Source: Endotrypanum monterogeii (lineage: Eukaryota; Euglenozoa; Kinetoplastea; Trypanosomatida; Trypanosomatidae). Taken from it: a stretch of 64,000 nucleotides of DNA. The notes below the pieces were generated by a model. That model was given only the letters and a program-made list of their open reading frames with translations. It made no database searches and had not been told where the DNA came from. The stretch lies in assembly GCA_000333855.2 (NCBI GenBank), contig CM007320.1, positions 2,709,684 through 2,773,683 on the forward strand, written 5' to 3'. Below are positions 18,801-28,568 of the stretch, one piece after another. Position 1 is the stretch's first letter. Each line of letters starts with the position of its first letter. Position numbers and translations under genes: made by a program.

Positions 18801-20574
18801 ATATGACGTGACGTCGCTTCTCGCCAAGATGAGACCAGCCGCATTGTCGAAGGTGCAGCCGATGATTGCACAGTGCACGTCACTCAAAGCTGCCCACGAC
18901 GAATTGCGCGCGGAGCTGTCAACGACACCCATTGCGGCCACTGTGTACGTGAATATTGAATCTGTGGACCTAGTGACTGAGGTCGGCAAAGCGCAGGAGG
19001 CGCGGGGTGAGATTGTAGTGGAGGCTATCTGCGGCAGCGAGCGTCAGCGTTCACGCAAGCAGATGGAGTTCGAAAACAATGCCCTTCACCAACGAGAGTC
19101 CTACACCCAGATTCGTCTCGACATCCCTGAAAGGTCCCATGAATCTATCATCGGCCCCCGCGCACCGTCGACGAGGTCTTCGGCAGATGCCAGTGGGGGA
19201 GTACCGGCCCTGGAGCTGCGTTTGCTTGGAGTGTACAGCGGTGGCCGCTCAACTGTGATGGCTCAGGACCTGAAGCAGAGCATTGTGGGGGGCGGCGGTC
19301 TAGATCCTTACAAGGCTCCCGCAGCTGATTCTGACACATCGACCGAGTCGTATTTCGCGGGTGGTGAGAACAACATCCAAAACTATATGAAGATTTCCAA
19401 ACAACACGCGGGGTCGTCGCTTCTCGGCCAAGCGGGCCAGAAAGAGATGGGGGCGCCTTCGAAGGCGGTCGCTGTGCAGCAACAGCAGCGAGGAACGCCC
19501 CAAATACATCAATGGCGGCAGTTACCATCAAGCCACAACAGCGCAACAGACGCTTTCTCATACAACAGTCACCACCACAGTACTGCTCATTCTCGGTACA
19601 GAGGCTATGGGGAGGGGGACGATAGGTACCGTGACGGCGGCTTAAGCAACGGCCACAGGTACCGCGATCCCTCACAACTATCTCACCCGAAGGGCTTTGG
19701 AAACCCAGAGCGTGCGCTCTCTCAGCAGCATATGGGTCTGGGAAATTCGGTTGGTGGCAGTCAACATCCCACGGATGCGTCTCTGTCACGGGAAGCAGCG
19801 GGCTTTCTTCAAAATCCAAGTGTGCCGTATAAAGGTGACATTGGTGTCATCCGCTTGTCTTTGCGCGCGCTGTTGACCAAGCCACTCTATAAGGTTGGTG
19901 ACAGGATTCGTGTGCCCATTGTCGCACCCATCATTCCAGCCACGCTTTCGCAACACACTCTTCACTCTCCCGAGGTTAATCAGCGCTGCATTGTCGCTCA
20001 TGTTACGCTGCGGCTGAATCTCCCTGCTTTCGAGCACATACCCGGCTCGCTACGGCTTGACGGTCGCCACAGCTTGTCCAAGTTGGCGCCGGGTTACGTG
20101 CATTACTATGAGAGACGTATCGGTGCCTTTTTGCGGTCGCGCAAAGCCTCCGATCTGGTGACATTCCACTATAATTTGTACGAACGAGACGTGGTGTCTG
20201 GGTGCTGGCCAGTATCTCTCCGCGACTGGATGCAAACGCTCATTGAGCAGTGTGGTCCGGAGGTAGAGAGATTCGGACCGGTGCCCGCACTTCCCTTCGA
20301 CCTCGACGAGTTGGAGATGATGCGGCGTCGATACAGGGCACTTTGTCTTCAGCAGGCGACGGCGCTGGCGTCTTCGTCGCGGAGTGGGAGAGGCACCGAT
20401 GTCGGTGCCGGCGCAGAGAGCAGCGCTCACTCTAATCGAACTCAGAGTATTTTGACCATCACTCCGAGTCATTCGCGTACGCGGGCGGAAGCGGCGGATA
20501 GGAAACGAAGCGGCAGAGCAGCCAGTAAGCCTAATGCAAGGGTGGTGCCTGTGGAATCTGTGTACAGCTTCTAG
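15865..20574 (+). CDS. Large multi-C2-domain protein (second of the tandem paralogous pair)
   Basis: About 1569 aa from the first ATG (MQNNADAAHSG). The frame is open a further 201 nt upstream but begins there only with GTG. Residues 1-190 are basic, Ser/Arg-rich and disordered. C2-like units start near 195 (YHFRVRLHECRGV), 397 (VRLTVHRVDGL), 581 (FAISVRGAQNIF), 774 (MTVKVLGFKEF) and 1021 (ATVYVNIESVDL). They are joined by the same linker as in the upstream gene, here with clear P-E-(E/K)-L-H-R-(L/V) copies, and units end in G-E-V-x-V-x(5)-D-F-G. Residues ~1140-1340 are low complexity with an RYR-rich stretch. The C-terminal block (~1405-1475, GYVHYYERRIGAF) matches the C-terminal domain of the upstream gene. 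The pair thus arose by duplication and divergence. Role unknown; a membrane- or cytoskeleton-associated scaffold is a guess. Confidence 0.82.
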   Translation: MQNNADAAHSGLGEQHRSSTTKGHAQDFHGNHPQRSRGSTYHNNSRVQRESVRERRQGLSSSQKRAVGSGVLLADSSSRRSSHSNRRRSPASRRISPTPAARLHHTGARSPRASRMSQYPIDIGTLEDSETPPRRRRSAKNYIHEHGAKGTVASAGRRSGRLQHESQASEVYVSQSIDVREGERDSSAAAASAESYHFRVRLHECRGVFANLERTDRAPPAVYFSLHTAEECSHTKIGEKGSYNPFFLNEFMFSSADPEHDALVCTLVTVAQGERSSRDDMKRGKKIAECVVALHNLLWHAERKVWVPLVHHSGTPQAYEQGEVLVSIYSEDFGYDTVATEDEEAACSAAIHDVLVRYAPEELHRLDWLTATYVYKGTKALMKLCASYRSRIIQPVPVRLTVHRVDGLTDELGRPTQASEVYVVVSDGCVEQESQLVPYRRGAVINGEFKVTLANPQVDTLNLMVFGNGRKLGEAVAGLTNVQAGKAKAMTLMLVRAAETGDASNGGQVSITLQTRKYSSPNQMTPEEEGRLRERVLAYLWCYLRDDLHRLDAIVSTIDSEEKQIKKWTRTFGPEKRPKRFAISVRGAQNIFTDGGSSQRCYARISAGPTTLRTELVAGRSGAVSFRERFTVCVYDPVQEAVEVMIVADGDHGEREVGRVCLGVANLPRQRAVVRTLHLVAAATKRDAHLQGEVAVELVAEDFGLTGTLADAAAENIGSALSHHIQRLEAIFKRNAPEKLHRVPFMLDSVPPGEAERVIEHQEKQYGVGVAVAPMTVKVLGFKEFKPAGRCHVKVYLNEKLILRTRDVKGSTEVFMNIDQQNETTIRLKEAAQALMTFKVAQHSMFSKTMVLGTADVALMNLVRGERNVLWLPLFRPLNESASSRSDMEHHGSAPFLLGRDVGAVKDNRMPNWEGNTSHGQLQHSHSRAPGHQTELVATAVGMLGVELQSAAFPVTTVTEYNLNDNCGRVGESPQEAVTYDVTSLLAKMRPAALSKVQPMIAQCTSLKAAHDELRAELSTTPIAATVYVNIESVDLVTEVGKAQEARGEIVVEAICGSERQRSRKQMEFENNALHQRESYTQIRLDIPERSHESIIGPRAPSTRSSADASGGVPALELRLLGVYSGGRSTVMAQDLKQSIVGGGGLDPYKAPAADSDTSTESYFAGGENNIQNYMKISKQHAGSSLLGQAGQKEMGAPSKAVAVQQQQRGTPQIHQWRQLPSSHNSATDAFSYNSHHHSTAHSRYRGYGEGDDRYRDGGLSNGHRYRDPSQLSHPKGFGNPERALSQQHMGLGNSVGGSQHPTDASLSREAAGFLQNPSVPYKGDIGVIRLSLRALLTKPLYKVGDRIRVPIVAPIIPATLSQHTLHSPEVNQRCIVAHVTLRLNLPAFEHIPGSLRLDGRHSLSKLAPGYVHYYERRIGAFLRSRKASDLVTFHYNLYERDVVSGCWPVSLRDWMQTLIEQCGPEVERFGPVPALPFDLDELEMMRRRYRALCLQQATALASSSRSGRGTDVGAGAESSAHSNRTQSILTITPSHSRTRAEAADRKRSGRAASKPNARVVPVESVYSF

Positions 20575-22796
20575 TTTGTCATTGCCCTCCCTTCCTACTT
20601 TTTTTCCCTCCCTCGCAAGTCACAGCAGTCTTCCCTAACTGAGCTCTCGGGATGCGCAGTTGTGAGCTTCTCGTTTCGAGTGCGGAGGACGTGTCTTCCC
20701 TCCCCTTTTCCCACAGTCCACTGCCGGAACAGCTCGCCGTCAGCTCGTTTCTTTCGAGTTGCTCATGTTGCCTTGATCTTTTTTTTTTTTTGATTTCTCT
20801 TGCCATCTCCCCCTTTTTTTTTCATTATAGAGGTTGGTCTGGTCTTGTTTATACCCTTTCACTCATTTTTATGAGTATTTGTGTGTTTTTGTTTTCGCCT
20901 CCTCCCTCTTGCTTTTTTTCCCCTTTTACGATTTGATCTATCGGTTTAGAAGCTTCTTGTTAGGCTAATCTATCGTTTTTTCTCTTTCATATTCCCCCCG
21001 CCCCCCGCCCCCCCCCCAAAAAAAAAAAATCTTTCTCTCGTAGTCGACGTCTCGGATGATGTTCTCTGGCTCGCGTGCTTGCTCTGACGCTGCCATACAT
21101 TCTTTTGTGTGGATTTATTTGTTTTTTTTTTCTTGGATGTTACTATGAGGGGTTGCTATTTCTGTTCGCTGCCGTCATCGCCTTCCATACGCCTGGGTGC
21201 TCGGTGCCTAGACAGTTTTTTCTCCGATCGTTTCTCTCGCATGTTTGAAATGAAGAGGGTGCGAGAGAAGACAGGAGAGGGAATGGGGCTGGTGCTCAGT
21301 TGCTGTTTGCTGAGATAGGGTTACCTTTCTCTCCCCACCACACGGCAACTCGACTATTTCATATGTTCTGTATATATCAGCTGCTGTAGCCTATTCGGTA
21401 GTGCACTGGTGTGGATTACGGTCTGGTTTGGGTCATTCCTTAAAGATGGAGTGGCGCGGGATGGGCGACAGTACGACGATTCGATTGTCTTCACCACTTC
21501 AATATTTTACTCTTGGCAACTTTTTGATATATATATATATATATATATATTCCGCTCTATTCCAACCTGCAACCCCCTCTTCCCCCATTCGCCCTCTTTG
21601 AAAAAAAAAAATGTTGTTACTCATCGCGCAGTTAAGGACATTTTCATGAATACACCCAGCGTCACTCATGATTCATTTGCTTTATATATATATATATATA
21701 TATATGTACCATTTTTTTTTTTTTCTGCGGCGCCAGCTGAAAGAAAAAAAGTTTATTTGTATTATTTCCATACATTGTCGACGGGTCAAAAAGTGCTCGC
21801 TTTCTTTTTTTTCTTGACTAGAAACATTTCTCCATGACTCCTTTTCATGCCCCTTCGATTTCTTTCTTGTTTACACCCATGCGTGTTTCTCCTTTTCTGT
21901 TTTTTTTTCCTTCTCTGTGTATGTGTGTCTGTGTGTGTTTGCGTGCGTGCGTATGTGTAAGTTGCATAGATTATCCCTGTCATGTACTTTGTTTCTTCAT
22001 CTGCTCCACACATCTCATGTACCTGTCTTTTACCGATTTCTGTTTCGGCTGGTGTTTTTCCTTTCTTTGGGTTTAAATAGGTGAGATATACGCTTCGATT
22101 TCTCAACCTCTGTTTTTATTCCCTGAAAAAAAAAAACTGACAGCAACAATAACATATTTATAAAGGAACAACTTTTTTTTTTTTTGTGCTTGGTGTTGTC
22201 TACCTACACGCGCGATTGTGCCTGTTTCTCTTGTTTCTATTTATGTAAGTGCACTTCTGCTCACACGAGACACTGATTGCGTGACTAGAGCCACATAATC
22301 GCCGATGACTGCGTTCGAGGGTTTTACCTCGGCTTTTACCCCCCTCCCCCAACGCCGTTGTTTGCTCAACTCCGGTGAGCATTTCACCTGCATTGGGCGC
22401 TCAACTGTTTGAGTGACAGAAGTTGTCCACCACAGGGGCCATGTGGGGCATGTTCGAGTAAGTGGTCAGGTTTCCTTGTGCTTTGCTTCTCTCGCTTATC
22501 CTTCTCCCCTCTCGTTCCACTGCATTTCCATTCATCTCACATACCCATTGGTTTCCCTTTTCATGGTTCCATGAGTGACACAGCGCAGCTTTCTGCCCGC
22601 CCAATAATATCTTTCTTCATTCACCGTGTATATATATACAAATATATATATATATATATATATTTGTATATATATATTTATTTATGCTTTTCCACCCGTA
22701 AAACATCATTCTCTCCATCCCCTGGAGATCTCTTTCGTATTTCTGCCACTTGGCGCTGTTCCGATTACTTTTTTTTTTTTTCTACTTCGCTTCACA
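20575..22796 (+). other. Intergenic spacer rich in T/C tracts and (TA)n
   Basis: 2.2 kb with no convincing gene. It has (TA)n tracts near 21526-21552 and 21683-21705, C- and A-runs near 20995-21030, and a perfect TA-rich palindrome at 22629-22676. Which AG receives the spliced leader for the downstream gene is unclear; a pyrimidine tract near 22708-22732 is one candidate. Confidence 0.6.
22629..22676. repeat. 48-bp perfect TA-rich palindrome
   Basis: Arms of TATATATACAAA type flank a TA core and mirror exactly around 22652/22653. The palindrome lies ~120 bp before the ATG of the next gene. It could extrude as a cruciform, or form a hairpin in the precursor RNA. Confidence 0.85.
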
Positions 22797-24458
22797 ATGA
22801 GCAACGATGACACTGCCAGTCTCGTGGGCGGGAGTGCTATTGCAGCGCAAACGCTCAATATACACCCAAGGCTGATGACCCTGCGGCGGGACGTGGACTC
22901 CTGCACCACTTCATCACTTCAGACGCCACGCAACATCAAGGTGATACCCACAAACATGGAATTGGCGGAGGCAGGCGTGACGCCGCAAGACGGCGTGGTG
23001 CAGCAGTTGTCTGCGCGGGATGAAGTAAAGGGATCTTTGGCAGGTCCCCGCGAAATGCAGTTGCCCAGGAGCTCTGACCGCCCTGCCGTGAGGACAATCA
23101 CCGGCGGCATAACAGCGAGCAAGCCGCTCTTGTCCAATGGATCTGTCCGCGAAGTCGTCACCAATGCTACACCTCGTGAGCATCAACCGCGAAAGGCAGG
23201 ACTTCAGCCAGCGCGAAGCGCTCCTTCCAGCGATCTTGCGCGTCATTCAGCTGCCAACGACAGTTCACATGACCTCATCCAGTCTGAGCAAAACAGCTCG
23301 AGATCACGCGCCAAGTCTTTGTCCAGACGTAACGACCCATACGCGCACGTCACCTCCGTGGTACACAGCTATCGGCAGAGCAACATAACTGCTCTCGAGG
23401 CACAATACAGAGTGATTGGTAGTCGCTCGAGTCCAGCGGGCACGCCGGGCGGTGATCTTCTACGTCGTGACAGCGTATCACCTCTTTCTGTGGTGGAGTC
23501 GGTCAACATCGCGTCAACTCAGAAACAGCCGTCTTTGCCTCCCAGGGATAAACTGCAGCAACTGTCCCCAACGCCGTCTTACTCTCGTCACAACTCTCCG
23601 CCTCCGCGGTTGATAGCGGAAGAGTACCTTCGCGGAGGGGTGCCGCGTGCGGCTCTGGATGCTCCACACATCCGTTACGCCGACGCACTACAAGGAAGAA
23701 ACAATCGCCGCTCCTCGTCGAAGCGCTTCTCATTTCTACAATCCACATCCAGCGCTGCGACAGCTGAGTACATTCCCGAAGTCGCAACGCGGATCCCAGA
23801 TCGCTTCAAGTACGTCCCGCCCACGGAGGAGGAAAGACGTCTCCATCGCGAGGCGACTCTGCGAGCCCTCGAGGAATGGCGTGCGCGACACAGAATTTTA
23901 GACGGCTCAAGCTTTGGTGGCATAGCGACGGTCGAAAGCGCTGCGCAAGCTGGGCCACGCAACAACACACCACTCAGACACCGTGCCCACGCTCGCTCCA
24001 AGCAGCCTCCGCCTGCTCACTCGGCGCTTTCCGAAGCCTACGCGTCATCGGAGTTGCAGTCGCAGGAGTCCGGAAACACTATGGACGTCCCTCCACACCC
24101 GGGGCTGCCCGCGAACACCATTCGCCCCCGCTCCGCCCAGTCGAGAGAGTTTTCGACGCCCTCCTCACCGCGTCACCCATTCACCCAAAGGAGCGTCAAT
24201 GGTACGGTCAGCCGAAACGACGATCTCTCCATAAATGAGGATGCGGGAAGGTGGGAACAGCTCCCCAAATCTGTGGGCAAGAAGTCTGGAATGCCACGTG
24301 GTCGCCGCAACAGCAGTAATGTGTCGCGGGACTCAGTCCGAAAAAGTCGAAAGTCTTTGGGGGCAGCCTCTTCCCACCTCGAAGGTGGTGTGAATCCCAA
24401 CGGGTTTCGCCGAAAGCTATTATTCGACGTGGCTGCTCCTACGGTTTCTGTGGTGTAG
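22797..24458 (+). CDS. Hypothetical protein, low-complexity, Ser/Arg/Pro-rich
   Basis: 553 aa from ATG 22797 (MSNDDTASLVGG). The frame is open upstream to 22626, but that part is only translation of TA and T tracts and has no ATG. No recognisable enzyme domain. Most of the protein is predicted disordered, with many basic/Ser motifs (RRNSSNVSR, RKSRKS). One more ordered segment lies at ~335-368 (RFKYVPPTEEERRLHREA, a charged helix followed by EEWRARHRIL), which could be a short interaction helix. Codon use and length support a real gene. The abundance of R-x-x-S sites suggests phosphorylation (inference). Confidence 0.7.
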   Translation: MSNDDTASLVGGSAIAAQTLNIHPRLMTLRRDVDSCTTSSLQTPRNIKVIPTNMELAEAGVTPQDGVVQQLSARDEVKGSLAGPREMQLPRSSDRPAVRTITGGITASKPLLSNGSVREVVTNATPREHQPRKAGLQPARSAPSSDLARHSAANDSSHDLIQSEQNSSRSRAKSLSRRNDPYAHVTSVVHSYRQSNITALEAQYRVIGSRSSPAGTPGGDLLRRDSVSPLSVVESVNIASTQKQPSLPPRDKLQQLSPTPSYSRHNSPPPRLIAEEYLRGGVPRAALDAPHIRYADALQGRNNRRSSSKRFSFLQSTSSAATAEYIPEVATRIPDRFKYVPPTEEERRLHREATLRALEEWRARHRILDGSSFGGIATVESAAQAGPRNNTPLRHRAHARSKQPPPAHSALSEAYASSELQSQESGNTMDVPPHPGLPANTIRPRSAQSREFSTPSSPRHPFTQRSVNGTVSRNDDLSINEDAGRWEQLPKSVGKKSGMPRGRRNSSNVSRDSVRKSRKSLGAASSHLEGGVNPNGFRRKLLFDVAAPTVSVV

Positions 24459-25931
24459 CATGTCACATGTGCCTCGGATTCGATCAGGAGAGGCGGTATT
24501 TCGTAGGTGATGGAGAGAAAAGATGGAGGACATTGCGCATGTGTGTTTGTGTGTGCCTCTCGCAATTCCTTTCTTCGAGTCTGCCATACCAACTTTTGTT
24601 TAGATATTTTCACGAGCTCGTCGGATTATATCTTTGTCGTTTTTTTTTTATTATTTTGCGGCAAGCTTGTTTTTTTTTCTTCGAGAAGGGGAAGTCTTGG
24701 TGATGGTAGGTGCTCGCTCTCCGTGACGCCGCCGCTTCCCCCTCCCCTCTCTATATCATCTACGCTTCGTGGTTACCGTTTGCTTCTCTTCTTTCTCTAC
24801 CAAGCGTCTTTTCCGTCGAGCGCAACGGCGGTCCCTTCATGTGTGTTTTTTTTTTCTTCGGCTATTTACTACTACTCATGTCTTCTTTTTTTTTTTTCGT
24901 GTGAACAATTTCTTTTCTAGGTGTCCTCATTCTCTCCAGCGACCCTGTACTGCGTTTTGTTGTTGTGAAAGGGCGGGGGGGGGGGCGTCGAGGGGAAAGG
25001 CGAATTTTGACACACGTTCGCGTGCCTTGACCACACCTGGACCACTGGCCCAGGTCCATCGATCACGCAGCTGGCTAAGGGTGAAGCTGAAGAACAGTGC
25101 CTCCCACCACTCCCTTCATACATCCATTAGCGAGCAAGCAGGTGTTTTTTTTTTTTTTAAAGGAGAGCCAACTCAATACATCAAATGAAGAAAAAAAAGG
25201 AAACTTCCGATGCACGTCAGCTGTAGGTTAGTAAAGAACACCCTTTGCTGTCCATATCTGCGGGCGGTCTGGTTTTTGTCACTAGGGGGCGATTGACTCA
25301 CCGTCAGTGCGTCTCGTCGCACCGCTCAGGTCGCTCTCATGGAAAAGTACAGCTCACTTGCACGCGCGCTCGCTGTTTTCTCACACCCTTTCTTGCGACT
25401 CCCTTCCTTCATTCCTCTCTCCCCTACAACACAGGTGCTCTGTGCATAATAACCTGTTAAACTGCATGCGATATCACAGTGACCCGAGAACAGAGAGACG
25501 TACACTCAGCTTTATCGCTCTCAAAAGGGGGGGGCAACACAGATCTTTTGTGAGATCAAAGACTTCGTCGCCGCCGCTGCCACTCCCCCGTCGTATCTTC
25601 GATTTCTGCAAAGGACTTGCACACATCCACAAATAGAGCTGTTTTTTTTTTTTCTGTGTGAGCTTCCTTGCCTTCCTCACGTTTCACCGGAAGGGTTTTC
25701 GCATGTCGGCACATCGACGGTATCGCGGTGTTATTTCTGCGTCAAGTACTGGAAGAATCCTTGCGCAATTCAGAGTCGGCTTGTGCGCCGCAGACACTCC
25801 TGTAGAAAACAAAAAGGAGTCTTCGGCTTCCATTAGCCAGCTGCTTCTCCTGGTTTCAACTTTCCACTGTTGCCGACATCGAGCGATCCCCGTTGGGTGT
25901 ACGATCAGTTGCATCCTCAGCACGGCCGTCC
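24459..25931 (+). other. Intergenic spacer / leader
   Basis: 1.5 kb. It has several T-runs, a G-run near 24975, and A-runs. An ATG at 25703 opens a frame running to 26059 that overlaps the next gene's start out of frame. It is bypassed if the spliced leader is added near 25919-25920, after the tract at about 25840-25880. Confidence 0.55.
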
Positions 25932-28568
25932 ATGGACGATTTGCGTGCATCAGCTCTGCTACCCCAGCCGAGAACACCGGAGCCCCAGCGCCTCCCGTCC
26001 CGGGGCTTGGTCCGGTACCCGGACTCGCACATCTCAAGGTCTTACCACTACGAAGCTGACCCAGAAGCAGAGGAAGCGGTCACGTGTATGTATGACGAGG
26101 AGGGAGGGATTCCCCACCCGCAGTTTTCTAGCGGAAGGTGTGCTACTGTGTTTGATGCGTACGACGACGGTACTAATGTCTGTACACCACGAACTGTGTG
26201 CCAGCCTTTGTCGAGGGAGTGCCCCGAGCTTCAATGCTCTCATTCCTTCTCCATGTCTTTCCACAGTGCGCACGCATCTGCTGCCCCCGTGAGGACGTCT
26301 CCTTCCTCGTTTGTGCCTTCTGTCAATGATGCCCCGGTAGTGCGTCGTGCTCGGTCTATGTCATGTCTGAGTGCCGATCGATCTGTCGCACCGGCTCGTT
26401 GTTCAGTTGAGTTCAATGCCGCCACTGGGGGGGCGGGGCAAAGCATAGGTCGACACACCATTCTGGTGGGGTGTCTTACCTCTGCCTCTGCGAATGTCTT
26501 TGAGACGCCATCAACCTCCGTAGTTGCACACCCGCCACGCTCTGTGCACACGGATTGGACCTCAGAAGCGTACCCGGTTGACAAGGGACTTGGTAATACT
26601 ACTCCGCAGAGTCGCGGCAACGCTGGCGATCGATCTTCATGCGTTCACCAGGATCTACTTGGCGTGTACGCATGTGCCACACACCCAGAGGTCGCCATCT
26701 CCTCCGTCCCACGACTCACTCGACTGTCGCTTACCTCTGCAGGGCACAGCCCAGCGGTACAATCGAATTGGTCCATTGGCCGCCCGACTACGCTTCTCTG
26801 CGGCGACGCCAATACCGACGCCTGTTCTGATTGGAGCACCTTCCAAGAAGAGGTGGAGCAGCGCATGGAGCCGAAGATTTGTGATGCTCAGGTATTCCGA
26901 CACTGCTCCAGTGAGGTACCGGCGATTCTGCCGTGCTCTCATTACACAGAAAAGCAACAGGAGGAGGAGACCCTGCTTGTCGTCCCAACTTATCATCATG
27001 CAGGCAAACCGGGAATCAACAAAGGCTCGACTGCGTCTTCTCCACCCATTACGTGGCGATCGATGCCACTGTCGGCGTCGTTCCCAGCTTCTCAGCTGGA
27101 TTTTTCGGGCTGTGCACAGAACAACGCCGTGTTACTGAGTGGAGCACCTATGTCGAGCACCCAAGAGGAACTTGACGATGCCGACGGCGAGGTGACACGG
27201 TCGATCACGATGCCGGCAACGGATGGGGTTGCTTTCACCAAAGTGGATGGTTCTCCCACAGCTTTGGAGGACGCCCCGCGCAAGAGCTACATGCGGTCCA
27301 ACTGTGGTACCCCTCCCCCCAGCGGCTTTGACCACCACGACAGAGGAAGGCACCAACGAGCAAAGGGTGGGGCGTTGGGCCAAGGCCCCACCGCTGGCGG
27401 AGTCTCACTTCCTGTTGCCGTCTCGGACGTCTATTTTGAGGACTTGACGGCGTTTGCCGGTATCAATATGGCCAGTTTTGGCGATGGTCCCTCGGAGGCC
27501 GCTGTGGAATGGCGGGAGAGCGCATGCACGGTTACGCCGCAAGGACGCAATATGCTAGTCGATGTTCCATGCCAGCTGCGTAAGTCGCTGTACTCCACAT
27601 CCTTGGCAGGAGACGAGAAGGTGGCGTCGCAGCTGGCACAAATTTCTATCCACGCTTCCCCTACCCAAAAGCGACTCGCGTTTGACGAGGATGAGCTATT
27701 GGAGAGGCATAGCTGTGGCGGATCTCCCGCGTTGACCTCGGCAGTTCAGTTTCCGACAGACGATGCTGGCCAATCGCGTCCATGCAACAGTACTTCAGCA
27801 GCAGAGCACTGCGCAGGTTCCTTAGCACTTGGCTTTAAGGGCAGAGGCACTGGTGATGCTGATGGCGCTGACAAGTGGTGGCCCTCGGTGTTCGGCGGTC
27901 ATGCTCCTCGTGGTCCGAGCGGACTCCAGCTCCTCAGGTCCCGAAAGCGCTGTCTCGCCGAAATGCAGGCGACGGACACCCTGGCAAGGGATGGCGCATC
28001 GCCGATGGCAAGAGGCAGCCAACACTCACATGGCGGGAGTTGTGTTCCGCATACTCGGGTCAGTGATAGTGGTTTTGTAGCACTCTTCGAGAAAATAGGA
28101 GACGGATTGGAAAAGAGTGACGGCGACAGTGTTGGTGATGGGCTGAAGCGCCAAAGGCGCGAAGAGGAACGGCGTAGGCGATTACACTGCCTGCTTCCGA
28201 CTGCGCCCAACACCACCGATGACCTTATTCCGGCTCCGGTGCTACCTGTTGGATCAGATGGGAAGCCTTGCTCATCGGCACTCTCATCGCGCTCCCGCGG
28301 CGTATTTTGTGCGACCTACTTGACGCCGGAGCAGCAGTTTCAGCGTCACTTTCACAGTGGCGACACAGTTTCATGGAGTGAGGTGAGCGGCATCAGCTAC
28401 GTGACGCCGCCGTCGCAGAGCATCTCGATGGGTCTTGGGGGAATCTTGACTACCCTTTCCCAAGTCCCCCACGGCGGTGCCGCTGTATGTTCCGTCGGCT
28501 CAGAATCGCAAGTGCTGACGCCTTTTCCCACAAATGTGACCCCACAGTCATCCTTGGGCAAGCGGTAG
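25932..28568 (+). CDS. Hypothetical protein, large, mostly disordered
   Basis: 878 aa from ATG 25932 (MDDLRASALLPQ). The open frame extends to 25893 only through TTG. No known domain recognised. Features: Ser/Thr/Pro-rich throughout; an acidic N-terminal patch (YEADPEAEEAV, ~40-50); a more ordered central stretch (SDVYFEDLTAFAGINMASFG, ~497-516); a strongly basic helix near the C terminus (LKRQRREEERRRR, ~738-750) that could be a nuclear localisation signal or RNA/DNA-binding patch; and a C-terminal Ser/Thr/Gly-rich tail after a QRHFHSGDTVSW segment. Function unknown; nuclear or regulatory is a weak inference from the basic patch. Confidence 0.7.
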   Translation: MDDLRASALLPQPRTPEPQRLPSRGLVRYPDSHISRSYHYEADPEAEEAVTCMYDEEGGIPHPQFSSGRCATVFDAYDDGTNVCTPRTVCQPLSRECPELQCSHSFSMSFHSAHASAAPVRTSPSSFVPSVNDAPVVRRARSMSCLSADRSVAPARCSVEFNAATGGAGQSIGRHTILVGCLTSASANVFETPSTSVVAHPPRSVHTDWTSEAYPVDKGLGNTTPQSRGNAGDRSSCVHQDLLGVYACATHPEVAISSVPRLTRLSLTSAGHSPAVQSNWSIGRPTTLLCGDANTDACSDWSTFQEEVEQRMEPKICDAQVFRHCSSEVPAILPCSHYTEKQQEEETLLVVPTYHHAGKPGINKGSTASSPPITWRSMPLSASFPASQLDFSGCAQNNAVLLSGAPMSSTQEELDDADGEVTRSITMPATDGVAFTKVDGSPTALEDAPRKSYMRSNCGTPPPSGFDHHDRGRHQRAKGGALGQGPTAGGVSLPVAVSDVYFEDLTAFAGINMASFGDGPSEAAVEWRESACTVTPQGRNMLVDVPCQLRKSLYSTSLAGDEKVASQLAQISIHASPTQKRLAFDEDELLERHSCGGSPALTSAVQFPTDDAGQSRPCNSTSAAEHCAGSLALGFKGRGTGDADGADKWWPSVFGGHAPRGPSGLQLLRSRKRCLAEMQATDTLARDGASPMARGSQHSHGGSCVPHTRVSDSGFVALFEKIGDGLEKSDGDSVGDGLKRQRREEERRRRLHCLLPTAPNTTDDLIPAPVLPVGSDGKPCSSALSSRSRGVFCATYLTPEQQFQRHFHSGDTVSWSEVSGISYVTPPSQSISMGLGGILTTLSQVPHGGAAVCSVGSESQVLTPFPTNVTPQSSLGKR

